From SKLM01 sp964514285 (lineage in GTDB: Bacteria; Chloroflexota; Anaerolineae; B4-G1), in contig CAZEQC010000004.1 of NCBI GenBank assembly GCA_964514285.1, positions 49,595 to 113,594 on the forward strand: a stretch of 64,000 nt of DNA. The letters are read 5' to 3'. This document shows, in pieces, positions 18,376 through 25,839 of this stretch. The first letter of the stretch is position 1. Every line of letters starts with the position of its first letter. The notes beneath the pieces are model-generated. The model was not told the DNA's origin. It saw only the letters and a program-made list of their open reading frames with translations, and made no database searches. Both the position numbers and the translations under genes were made by a program.

Positions 18376-20052
18376 ATGAATCGAACAAGGAAGTACATCT
18401 TCTGCACCGGTGGTGTGCTCAGCGGCGTGGGCAAAGGCGTGACGGCCGGATCGGTCGGCCGCATCCTCAAAGCTCGTGGCGCCAGCGTATCCATTCAGAA
18501 GCTCGACCCCTACATAAACGTGGACCCTGGGACTATGTCCCCATACCAGCATGGCGAGGTCTTCGTCACCAATGATGGTGCCGAGACCGATCTCGACCTT
18601 GGGCACTATGAGCGTTTTATCGATGAGAACTTGACCCAGGCCAGTAATGTCACGACCGGCCAAGTCTACGCAGAGATCATCGCCCGAGAGCGCCGAGGAG
18701 ACTTCCTCGGGGGAACGATCCAGGTCATTCCTCACATCACGGACGAGATCAAACGGCGTATCGCTCTGGTCGGCGAACAGACCGATGCCGAAGTGGTGAT
18801 CGTCGAGGTAGGCGGCACCGTCGGCGACATTGAGGGCCTCCCTTTCCTCGAGGCATTGCGTCAGATGCGGCAGGATGTGGGACGACACAATACGTTCTAC
18901 ATCCACGTCACCTTCCTGCCGCACATCGGCGCCACCGACGAACTGAAGACCAAACCAACTCAGCACAGCGTGCGCGAGTTGCGATCGCTCGGCATCCAAC
19001 CTGACGCCATCATCGCTCGCGCCGACCATCCGGTGGATGAATCTTTGCGCGACAAAATCTCCCTCTTCTGTGACGTCGAACGCCAGGCCGTGATCCCACT
19101 GGTGACCACCCCTGTGTTGTACGAAGTTCCGTTGCTGCTGGAAGAGGCCGGTTTTGGTGACTTCATCGCCGAGCGTCTTCAACTCCAGGTTGAGAAACCC
19201 AACCTGGAGGAGTGGCGCCACCTTGTCAACCGCATCCGAACGCCGAAGCCATCCCTGCCCATAGCCATTGTCGGTAAGTACGTTGAGCTTCACGACGCCT
19301 ACATGAGCGTCAGCGAGGCGTTGGACCACGCAGCCCTGGCTCACGGCTGGGATGTGGGCCCACGCTTTGTCAGCTCTGAGGATCTTGAACGGGGGCGTGG
19401 ATGGGATCGACTAAGAGGGGTGGCCGGCATCGTGGTACCTGGAGGCTTTGGCGAGCGAGGCATCGAGGGCAAGGTTGACACAGCCCGCTGGGCGCGTAAG
19501 AACAAGGTTCCATACCTGGGACTATGCCTTGGCCTGCAGGTCATGATCATCGAGCTTGCTCGCCATGCCCTGGGAAGCGAAGAGCCCAACAGCACTGAGT
19601 TCGACGCTCGTACCGAGTATCCGGTCATCGATCTTATGCCCGAGCAACGGTCGATCGTGGACAAGGGCGGAACTATGCGACTTGGTCTCTATCCGTGTCA
19701 GATGAGGCCGGGAACCAAAGCGGCACGAGCCTATCAGGAACGGCTGGTTGAGGAACGGCATCGTCACCGCTTCGAGGTCAACAACACCTACCGCGACATG
19801 CTCTCGGATGCCGGCCTGGTTTTCAGCGGGCTATCACCTGATGGGCGCTTGGTGGAGATCGGGGAGCTGGAAGACCATCCCTTCATGCTGGGCAGCCAGT
19901 TCCACCCAGAATTCAAATCTCGCCCAACACGTCCCCATCCCCTTTTCAAAGCCTTCGTCGGTTCAGCCATAGAGTACTATCGTTCCAAGGCAAGCGAGGT
20001 CTCAGCAGAGCCGAAAGCTCGGGCAACCAGAAGCACGACCGCTGGAACGTAG
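18376..20052 (+). CDS. pyrG: CTP synthase (glutamine-hydrolysing)
   Basis: The 558-residue protein matches CTP synthase throughout. The synthetase domain begins KYIFCTGGVLSGVGKGVTAG with its P-loop, then shows KLDPYINVDPGTMSPYQHGE and the EVGGTVGDIEG segment. The C-terminal class I glutaminase domain has the nucleophile elbow LGLCLGLQVM and the catalytic His-Glu pair in FHPEFKSRP. It makes CTP from UTP, ATP and glutamine in the cytoplasm. The C-terminal 20 residues after the glutaminase are an extra low-complexity tail. The ATG at 18376 has no clear ribosome binding site. It is preceded by a terminator-like hairpin, which recalls leader attenuation of pyrG in other bacteria. Confidence 0.97.
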   Translation: MNRTRKYIFCTGGVLSGVGKGVTAGSVGRILKARGASVSIQKLDPYINVDPGTMSPYQHGEVFVTNDGAETDLDLGHYERFIDENLTQASNVTTGQVYAEIIARERRGDFLGGTIQVIPHITDEIKRRIALVGEQTDAEVVIVEVGGTVGDIEGLPFLEALRQMRQDVGRHNTFYIHVTFLPHIGATDELKTKPTQHSVRELRSLGIQPDAIIARADHPVDESLRDKISLFCDVERQAVIPLVTTPVLYEVPLLLEEAGFGDFIAERLQLQVEKPNLEEWRHLVNRIRTPKPSLPIAIVGKYVELHDAYMSVSEALDHAALAHGWDVGPRFVSSEDLERGRGWDRLRGVAGIVVPGGFGERGIEGKVDTARWARKNKVPYLGLCLGLQVMIIELARHALGSEEPNSTEFDARTEYPVIDLMPEQRSIVDKGGTMRLGLYPCQMRPGTKAARAYQERLVEERHRHRFEVNNTYRDMLSDAGLVFSGLSPDGRLVEIGELEDHPFMLGSQFHPEFKSRPTRPHPLFKAFVGSAIEYYRSKASEVSAEPKARATRSTTAGT

Positions 20053-20150
20053 ATTCCTCCCCGATGCAGCACTCTCAAGACCGAAGCTACCTTGGCAGCC
20101 GTCCTTCCCCACCCCGCCTGGGTGCCGCCCTCGGCCGCCCCGGCAGCAAG

Positions 20151-20179
20151 TTGTCAAAACCACCCCTTCATGTTAGGAT
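20151..20179 (+). promoter_or_regulatory. Promoter for the rpsF-ssb-rpsR operon
   Basis: TTGTCA at 20151-20156, a 17-base spacer, then TAGGAT at 20174-20179. The leader to rpsF is about 80 nt. Confidence 0.6.
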
Positions 20180-20267
20180 ACTAGCCATTGGGCTATTACA
20201 ATGGTCGCTTTCCGCTCTCGGACACTGAGCTGGGGGCAGCTACCGTGGAAAGAAGGAGGTTCACGAC

Positions 20268-20555
20268 GTGCGTAGTTATGAAATGGTTTTCATCGTCCGT
20301 CCCGATCTGGAGAGGGACGAACTGGACGACGTCGTCAAGGACGTCGGAGGGCTGATTGAGAGAAATGACGGAGAGGTTACAAAGGTCGAGCCCTGGGGAT
20401 TGCGAAAGCTCGCCTACCCCATCAAGAAACATCAGGAAGGGCGATACCTTTTGATGACGTTCGAGTTGGAACCGAGCAACGTAGCTGAGCTTGAACGCGT
20501 GCTCAGGCTCAAAGAGACTGTGATCCGCCATCTCGTCATTCGACTTGAGTCTTAA
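20268..20555 (+). CDS. rpsF: Small ribosomal subunit protein S6
   Basis: The 95-residue protein is a full-length S6: RSYEMVFIVRPDLERDELDD at the N terminus, then WGLRKLAYPIKKHQEGRYLL and the C-terminal strand ETVIRHLVIRLE. S6 binds 16S rRNA next to S18 in the platform of the small subunit. The start is GTG behind an AAGGAGG. It is first in the conserved order rpsF-ssb-rpsR. Confidence 0.97.
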   Translation: MRSYEMVFIVRPDLERDELDDVVKDVGGLIERNDGEVTKVEPWGLRKLAYPIKKHQEGRYLLMTFELEPSNVAELERVLRLKETVIRHLVIRLES

Positions 20556-20575
20556 GACTGGGAAGCCTGAGTGTC

Positions 20576-20947
20576 ATGGCCAGGAGCTTGAACAAGGTTA
20601 TGGTGATTGGGAAGGTTGGACGCGCCCCTGAGATGCGCTATATGCCCAGCGGTCGTCCCGTGACCTCGTTCAGTGTCGGTGCATCCCGCTCACTTGAGGA
20701 TAGCGAGGGCAACCGACGCGAAGAGACCGAGTGGTTCAACGTCGTCGCCTGGGGGGACTTGGCCGAGAAATGCAAGAAAGAGCTTCAGGCGAACGACCAA
20801 GTGTATGTCGAAGGAAGGCTCCAGACACGACGGTGGGAGACCGGCGGCAGTAGCCGCTTCCGTGCCGAGTTGGTAGCCAAGGAGATGATCCGCTTGAATC
20901 ACTCCGATGATGAGTCCGTCTCAGACGAGACTGCCAATACTGACTGA
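20576..20947 (+). CDS. ssb: Single-stranded DNA-binding protein
   Basis: The 123-residue protein has one OB fold: LNKVMVIGKVGRAPEMRYMP, then TSFSVGASRS, TEWFNVVAWGDLAEKC and QVYVEGRLQTRRW. It coats single-stranded DNA in replication and repair. It lies 20 bp after rpsF and before rpsR. It is short, with almost no linker, and its acidic end (DESVSDETANTD) lacks the aromatic DDIPF-type tip that recruits partner proteins in most bacterial SSBs. Whether another SSB exists elsewhere in the genome cannot be seen. Confidence 0.95.
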   Translation: MARSLNKVMVIGKVGRAPEMRYMPSGRPVTSFSVGASRSLEDSEGNRREETEWFNVVAWGDLAEKCKKELQANDQVYVEGRLQTRRWETGGSSRFRAELVAKEMIRLNHSDDESVSDETANTD

Positions 20948-21006
20948 TGATCGATTCTTGGCGCAGACTTCTGCTGCGCTTGACCTAGTACCAAGTAGGA
21001 GGATGT

Positions 21007-21228
21007 ATGAGTCCGTGGTATAGAAACCGACGCAGAACCTGTTACTTCTGTGAAGAGAACGTTGATTACGTCGATTACAAGGACGTTGACACGCTTAGGC
21101 AGTTCTTGACCGATCGAGGCAAGATCCGGTCGCGAAGACAGACCTCAACCTGTGCGCAACATCAGCGTCAGCTTGCCCGAGCCGTCAAGCGTGCGCGCCA
21201 CCTGGCGTTGCTGCCCTTCGTGGGCTAA
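21007..21228 (+). CDS. rpsR: Small ribosomal subunit protein S18
   Basis: The 73-residue protein matches S18: CYFCEENVDYVDYKDVDTLR, then SRRQTSTCAQHQRQLARAVK and RARHLALLPFV. It retains three cysteines and the following His (CxxC...CxxH), so it is of the zinc-binding type. S18 pairs with S6 on the platform of the 30S subunit. It closes the rpsF-ssb-rpsR operon; rplI, often next, is absent. A strong terminator follows. Confidence 0.96.
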   Translation: MSPWYRNRRRTCYFCEENVDYVDYKDVDTLRQFLTDRGKIRSRRQTSTCAQHQRQLARAVKRARHLALLPFVG

Positions 21229-21260
21229 GCGCGAAAGCGTCTCTTCAGGAGATCAAGCAG

Positions 21261-21296
21261 GAAGGCCCTCGATTAGCCTGGGCCTTCTTTTATTTT
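21261..21296 (+). terminator. Rho-independent terminator after rpsR
   Basis: GAAGGCCC at 21261-21268 pairs with GGGCCTTC at 21280-21287 and is followed by a T-rich run (TTTATTTT). Confidence 0.85.
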
Positions 21297-21326
21297 GCAT
21301 CTTGTTCAGACGGAGAGGTGAAGAGG

Positions 21327-22538
21327 ATGACCAAGAGAGTTAAACGTACCCCCAAGCAGCAATTGACGCGCAAACAACGCTCCCGCCTCGAAGAAGAGAG
21401 ACGGATGGAGAGGTTTCTCATCTGGGGCGTGAGCATCGTGGCCATCTTGATTGTCGGCGTCTTGGGCTACGGTGTCGTGGCCGAGAAGATCATCGAGCCC
21501 CGCGAACCTGTCGCTGTCGTCGATGAGACACCTATTACGACATCTGAGTTTGAAGCTCGGGTGAAGTTTAGGCGTTTGCAGCTCATGAATCAGATGAATT
21601 ACCTCTACCAACAGCAGCAGTCTATGGCTGCTCAAGGGTCAGGATCAGAATCGAGTGGAGGATCCATTCAGGAGTACCTCCAGCAGCAGATCAGCAATCT
21701 ACGGTCGGAGCTGGCCCCAGAGAATACCGAATCCCTGGGGAAGCAGGTACTAGACCAGATGATCCAAGAGGAACTGGTGCGACAAGAGGCCGAGCGTCGC
21801 GACATCGAGGTCACAGCCGAAGAGGTTCAAAGCCAGATTCACGAGAGTTTCGGATATGACCCCGACGCCACACCACCGCCGACGGTCTCACCCCCGGTGA
21901 CATCGACGCAATCATTGACGGCGTCACAGCCGACCCCAGCACCCACGCCAACGCAGATGACGGAGGCAGACTTCCGCGAGATGTACAATCAGTATATGCA
22001 AGAGGGCCTAAAACCTCTGGGAATCTCCGAGCAGCAGTACCGTTCTTGGATGAAGGTCTCACAGCTCACGGAGAAACTTCAGGCAGATATGAAGGAAGAG
22101 CTTCCTCAAAAAGCTGAACAGGTCAAGTTGCGCTTCTTGAGTGTAAGCAGCGAGGAGCGAGCAAACGAGCTCTTGCAACGCCTGGACAGTGGCGAAGACT
22201 TCCAAGCCCTAGTGGAGGAGATCCAGGCGGACGAGGAATCCCCCGGCTCCAGCAGCGAGTTGGGCTGGCTGCCTCAGGAGACCCTAGCGGATCGACTCGG
22301 CGAGGAGACAGCGACCACGGTTTTCAATCTAGAGGTTGGAGAGCACACCGAGCCGCTGACACTGGGGGAACAAGCACAGAGCCACTACATCTTCAAGGTG
22401 ATGGGACACGAGGAACGAGCGTTGGAGGACAACATTCTTGAGCAGATGGCTCAGGAGAAGTTCCAGTCTTGGCTGGAAGCGGAGCAGTCGCTCGTTGAAC
22501 GGAAGTCAATCGCAGGCCGTGTACCCACGGAGCCGTAG
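21327..22538 (+). CDS. Membrane-anchored parvulin-type peptidyl-prolyl isomerase (SurA/PrsA-like)
   Basis: About 403 residues. A basic N-terminal tail is followed by one membrane segment at about residues 29-50. A SurA-like N-terminal helical region starts at PVAVVDETPITTSEFEARV and continues through LGKQVLDQMIQEELVRQEAE. It is interrupted by a Pro/Thr/Ser-rich stretch around residues 170-205. The C-terminal parvulin domain runs from QVKLRFLSVSSEE through SELGWLPQE to HYIFKVMGHEE. It probably folds secreted proteins outside the cytoplasmic membrane. I prefer the ATG at 21327 behind GGAGAGG; a GTG at 21318 would add three residues. It is a single gene between two terminators. Confidence 0.85.
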   Translation: MTKRVKRTPKQQLTRKQRSRLEEERRMERFLIWGVSIVAILIVGVLGYGVVAEKIIEPREPVAVVDETPITTSEFEARVKFRRLQLMNQMNYLYQQQQSMAAQGSGSESSGGSIQEYLQQQISNLRSELAPENTESLGKQVLDQMIQEELVRQEAERRDIEVTAEEVQSQIHESFGYDPDATPPPTVSPPVTSTQSLTASQPTPAPTPTQMTEADFREMYNQYMQEGLKPLGISEQQYRSWMKVSQLTEKLQADMKEELPQKAEQVKLRFLSVSSEERANELLQRLDSGEDFQALVEEIQADEESPGSSSELGWLPQETLADRLGEETATTVFNLEVGEHTEPLTLGEQAQSHYIFKVMGHEERALEDNILEQMAQEKFQSWLEAEQSLVERKSIAGRVPTEP

Positions 22539-22570
22539 TCTGGCCGCTCTACCGTGTGGCTAAGTGATTT

Positions 22571-22599
22571 CGAGCCCCCAAGATACCCTTGGGGGCTCG
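22571..22599. terminator. Perfect 12-bp hairpin between the parvulin and rel genes
   Basis: CGAGCCCCCAAG at 22571-22582 pairs perfectly with CTTGGGGGCTCG at 22588-22599 around a 5-base loop. T-rich tails are weak on both sides, but the position between convergent genes fits a shared terminator. Confidence 0.7.
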
Positions 22600-22604
22600 A
22601 CTGT

Positions 22605-22822
22605 TTAGCCAATGTGCCGCTCCGCTTAGCCAATGTGCCGCTCCGCTTAGCCAATGTGGNNNNNNNNNNNNNNNNNNNNNNNNNNNNNNNNNNNNNNNNN
22701 NNNNNNNNNNNNNNNNNNNNNNNNNNNNNNNNNNNNNNNNNNNNNNNNNNNNNNNNNNNTTAGCCAATGTGCCGCTCCGCTTAGCCAATGTGCCGCTCCG
22801 CTTAGCCAATGTGGCGCTTCGC
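22605..22822. repeat. 21-bp tandem repeat derived from the last seven codons of rel, interrupted by N
   Basis: The plus-strand unit is TTAGCCAATGTGCCGCTCCGC with one more base repeatable at the junction. Copies start at 22605, 22626 and 22647 (cut at 22659) and again at 22760, 22781 and 22802. The copy at 22802-22822 is the true end of rel and differs at a few positions. On the minus strand each unit reads Ala-Glu-Arg-His-Ile-Gly-stop in the rel frame, so each carries a stop codon in frame. The 55 bases before the N run (22605-22659) are identical to the 55 after it (22760-22814). Confidence 0.9.
22660..22759. other. Assembly gap of 100 N
   Basis: Exactly 100 undetermined bases lie inside the tandem repeat. 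A round 100 is a placeholder length. The identical 55-base flanks suggest that the two contig ends overlap, so there may be no missing DNA here. Confidence 0.95.
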
Positions 22823-24988
22823 TTCTATGACGTTAGAGAGGCTCTCGATCTTGGTCAAGACCCGGCTGAGCTGCCCAATGTCGCTGATTTCGAGCGTGAT
22901 GTAGAGCGTAGCGATGTTCTTGTCCCGGCTCACGTTGACGGCCGACATATTGATCTTCTCGTTGCTGATCTCACCTGCTATCTCGTGGAGCAGTCCTGTG
23001 CGATCATAGGCCCTGATATGAGCTGCCACAGGGACCGTCTGCGGTTCCGAACCCCAACTGACGTCAATTAGGCGATCCTTGTCATTCACGCGCAACACAT
23101 TGAGACAATCACGCCGATGCACAGTAACCCCCCTACCCCGTGTGACGTATCCGACGATTTCCTCACCCGGCAACGGACTGCAACACTTGGCGAGACGGGT
23201 CATCAATCCGCCAGTTCCCTGCACCTGGATGCCCTCGACGGACTGCGGGAGAGATGGAGGCTCGACCGGCAGCAGCTGCTTCTCCTCTTGCGCGCCCAGC
23301 TCGGCAATCTTGCTGGCTATCTGCTGCGTGTTGATATCGCCGAAGCCAACGGCGGCGTGGAAATCCTCGACACTGTCGTACTCAAAGAGGTCAGCGACCT
23401 TTTCGTGACTGATGCGCTCCATGCCAAGGTGCTTCAGCTCTCGATCGACAACCTCCCGTCCCTGAACGATATTCTTCCCACGATCCTGTTCACGGAACCA
23501 GCGCCGGATCTTGGAGCGAGCCCGAGAGGTCTTCACGTAATTCAGCGCCGGATTCAACCAATCACGACTCGGTGACGCCTGCTTATCGGTGATGACCTCC
23601 ACGCGGTCCCCGGTCTTCAGCTGGTAATCCAGCCCCACCCATCTATCGTTGACCTTGGCTCCGCGACAGCGGTGACCGACCTCTGTATGGATGTAGTAGG
23701 CGAAATCGATGGGCGTTGCCCCAGCGGGGAGGTCGATAATATCGCCTTTGGGCGTGAAGATGTAGACACGATCCTGGAAAATATCCGTCTTCATCGCGTC
23801 CACGAACTCGCTGGCATCGGTCAACTCTCGTTGCCACTCTACGAGTGACCGCATCCAGGCTATCTTCGTATCGAACGAGGGGTCGGGCTTGCCGCTGTTC
23901 TTGTAGCGCCAATGAGCGGCAACGCCGTACTCTGCGATACGATCCATTTCCCGCGTGCGGATCTGCACCTCAAGTGTCTTCCCGTCTTCAGCAATCACCG
24001 CCGTGTGCAGACTCTGATAGCCGTTATCCTTGGGAGTAGCTATATAATCATCAAACTCCCCCGGGATTGGCTTCCAGAGGCCGTGCACCAATCCCAGGAT
24101 GCGATAGCAATCAGGCTCGTCTTCCGTGATGACGCGGATGCCACGTACATCGTACACCTGCTCAAACGGGACATTCTTACGGAGCATCTTCCGGTAGATG
24201 CTATACATATGTTTCGGGCGTCCCTCTATCTCCGCCTCGAACCCCTCGTCCGCCATTCGCTCCCGAAGAATCTGAATATAGTGTTCAATGCTATCCTCGC
24301 GATCTGGGCGGCGCTCAGCGATCAGGTCCTTCATCCAGTGATACGTATCGCCATCGAGATACCGAAAGCTAAGATCCTCCAGCTCCCATTTCCACTGCCA
24401 GATCCCCAAGCTGCTGGCTAGCGGGGCGAAGATCTCCTGGGTCTCACGAGCAAAAGCCCGCCGTCGCTCCTCATCGAGCGGGTCAAGCGTGCGCATGTTA
24501 TGCAATCGATCAGCCAGCTTGATGATCACCACGCGAATATCCTCGGCCATAGCGACGAACATCTTGCGCAGGCTCTCCGCCTCCCGATCCACGGAGTCTT
24601 CCATGCCGACATCGGTGAACCGATCGTCGACTTGCTGCTTCTCCATCTGCTCTAGCTTGGTCACACCATCGACCAAGGCCGCGATGTCCGGGTTGAAGGT
24701 CGTCGCTAACTCATCTAGACCGATTCCCGTATCCTCCACGACGTCGTGGAGGAGTCCGGCGGCGATGGTATCCGAACCCATCCCGATATCAGCCAAAAGA
24801 AGCGCTACGGAGAGAGGATGTTGAATATAGGGCAGACCAGAGTCGCGATTCTGACCCTCGTGAGCCTCTTCAGCCAGAGCATAGGCTCGCTCAATGAGCG
24901 CCTTGGTGTCTCCATCTCGCTGACGCAGGGAGACGCGCTCCAAGATATCTGACAGGTCAATGCTCTCTTTGTTCGTATCTGTTCTCAT
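22802..24988 (-). CDS. rel: RelA/SpoT homologue, (p)ppGpp synthetase/hydrolase
   Basis: About 728 residues in the long RSH layout. The hydrolase HD domain is intact, with IQHPLSVALLLADIGM, the HDVVEDT block and KLADRLHNMRTL. The synthetase domain shows YDVRGIRVITEDEPDCYRIL, EFDDYIATPKDNGYQSLHTA and EVQIRT. A TGS domain (VYIFTPKGDIIDLPAGATPI), a zinc-finger region with CCSPLPGEEIVGYVTRGRG and a C-terminal ACT domain follow. It makes and degrades the alarmone. The acidic EFDD form of the synthetase loop is the one I associate with synthesis-only RelA, although the HD site looks active. I chose the ATG at 24986-24988, with GAGG five bases before it. The gene ends in the 21-bp repeat. Confidence 0.95.
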   Translation of the reverse strand: MRTDTNKESIDLSDILERVSLRQRDGDTKALIERAYALAEEAHEGQNRDSGLPYIQHPLSVALLLADIGMGSDTIAAGLLHDVVEDTGIGLDELATTFNPDIAALVDGVTKLEQMEKQQVDDRFTDVGMEDSVDREAESLRKMFVAMAEDIRVVIIKLADRLHNMRTLDPLDEERRRAFARETQEIFAPLASSLGIWQWKWELEDLSFRYLDGDTYHWMKDLIAERRPDREDSIEHYIQILRERMADEGFEAEIEGRPKHMYSIYRKMLRKNVPFEQVYDVRGIRVITEDEPDCYRILGLVHGLWKPIPGEFDDYIATPKDNGYQSLHTAVIAEDGKTLEVQIRTREMDRIAEYGVAAHWRYKNSGKPDPSFDTKIAWMRSLVEWQRELTDASEFVDAMKTDIFQDRVYIFTPKGDIIDLPAGATPIDFAYYIHTEVGHRCRGAKVNDRWVGLDYQLKTGDRVEVITDKQASPSRDWLNPALNYVKTSRARSKIRRWFREQDRGKNIVQGREVVDRELKHLGMERISHEKVADLFEYDSVEDFHAAVGFGDINTQQIASKIAELGAQEEKQLLPVEPPSLPQSVEGIQVQGTGGLMTRLAKCCSPLPGEEIVGYVTRGRGVTVHRRDCLNVLRVNDKDRLIDVSWGSEPQTVPVAAHIRAYDRTGLLHEIAGEISNEKINMSAVNVSRDKNIATLYITLEISDIGQLSRVLTKIESLSNVIEAKRHIG

Positions 24989-25109
24989 GACTACCTCTGC
25001 GACCACGAGAGGGAACGCCCTAGCCACCAAGGTCAGACGAGCGGAGACCTATGCCACGGTTCGCCGTAGAGGGGGTGTGGGGCGTCGCTGCCCAATGGAC
25101 TATGGTCAA

Positions 25110-25137
25110 AGTATAATGCGTTCGCAGAATTTGTCAA
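25110..25137 (-). promoter_or_regulatory. Promoter for rel, overlapping the rsmD promoter
   Basis: On the minus strand, TTGACA (25132-25137) and TATACT (25110-25115) are separated by 16 bases. Its -35 box occupies almost the same bases as the -35 box of the opposing promoter. Confidence 0.75.
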
Positions 25138-25159
25138 CGAAAGCCCTTGGCTGTATAGT
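25131..25159 (+). promoter_or_regulatory. Promoter for rsmD, overlapping the rel promoter
   Basis: TTGTCA at 25131-25136, a 17-base spacer, then TATAGT at 25154-25159. It lies about 30 bp before the rsmD start codon, so the leader is very short. Confidence 0.75.
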
Positions 25160-25190
25160 GATAGGGGACGTTAGAAAGGAGGATGAAAAG

Positions 25191-25742
25191 ATGAGAGTCA
25201 TAACAGGTAAAGCAAAGGGACACAGCCTCAAATCGGTCCCAGGCGACATCACACGGCCCATCACAGATCGGGCTAAGTGCGCGCTTTTCAGCATCATTGG
25301 CAATCTGGTGATCGATTCACGTTTCCTGGACCTCTTCGCAGGTACTGGTCAGGTCGGTATCGAAGCCCTGAGCCGAGGTGGAGAGGAAGCGGTCTTCGTT
25401 GAGAGAGCAAAGCCAGCTCTCCAGACCATCCAAGAGAACCTGGAACACACCAGATTGGAGGAGGGAGCTCACGTCGTCCATAACGATGTGTTCGACTTTC
25501 TGCGCCGCGAGCCGGATCCTTTTGACTTCATTTATGTAGCCCCACCGCAATACGAGGAACTGTGGATTAAGACGCTCCGACTACTCGATGAGAAACCTGG
25601 GTGGATCGCTGACGACGGATGGGTTATCGTCCAGATCGATCCCCTGGAGTACGAGGAGCAAGCGCTGAAGCACTTGGGCCTCTTCGATCAACGCTCCTAC
25701 GGCGGCGTGATGCTCTGCTTCTACGCCAAGTATCAGGAGTGA
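25191..25742 (+). CDS. rsmD: RsmD-like 16S rRNA (guanine-N2)-methyltransferase
   Basis: The 183-residue protein starts MRVITGKAKGHSLKSVPG and shows RPITDRAKCALFSII and the SAM-binding motif FLDLFAGTGQVGIEALSRGG, as in RsmD, which methylates G966 of 16S rRNA. AAAGGAGG lies before the ATG at 25191. The catalytic motif IV, normally (N/D)PP(Y/F), reads YVAPPQYEE: the first residue is Ala. This may weaken or alter catalysis or may be a lineage variant. It is transcribed alone, divergently from rel, and ends at a strong shared terminator. Confidence 0.85.
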   Translation: MRVITGKAKGHSLKSVPGDITRPITDRAKCALFSIIGNLVIDSRFLDLFAGTGQVGIEALSRGGEEAVFVERAKPALQTIQENLEHTRLEEGAHVVHNDVFDFLRREPDPFDFIYVAPPQYEELWIKTLRLLDEKPGWIADDGWVIVQIDPLEYEEQALKHLGLFDQRSYGGVMLCFYAKYQE

Positions 25743-25779
25743 CTAACGCTCTGCACGTCAGCCGAGAACCACCCACGTC

Positions 25780-25811
25780 AAAAAGCCAGGCGCTCGAGCG
25801 CCTGGCTTTTT
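25780..25811. terminator. Bidirectional terminator between rsmD and groL
   Basis: A 32-bp perfect palindrome made of AAAAAGCCAGGCGCTC and its complement. The A-rich left arm and T-rich right arm give a T-tract on both strands, serving the convergent rsmD and groL genes. Confidence 0.9.
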
Positions 25812-25839
25812 GATCTAAAGGCTAAAGGTCCTTACGTGC

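Noticed and set aside
22605..22822. CRISPR array
   Set aside because: The units are 21 bp and directly joined, with no unique spacers and no cas genes in the window; they derive from the end of rel.
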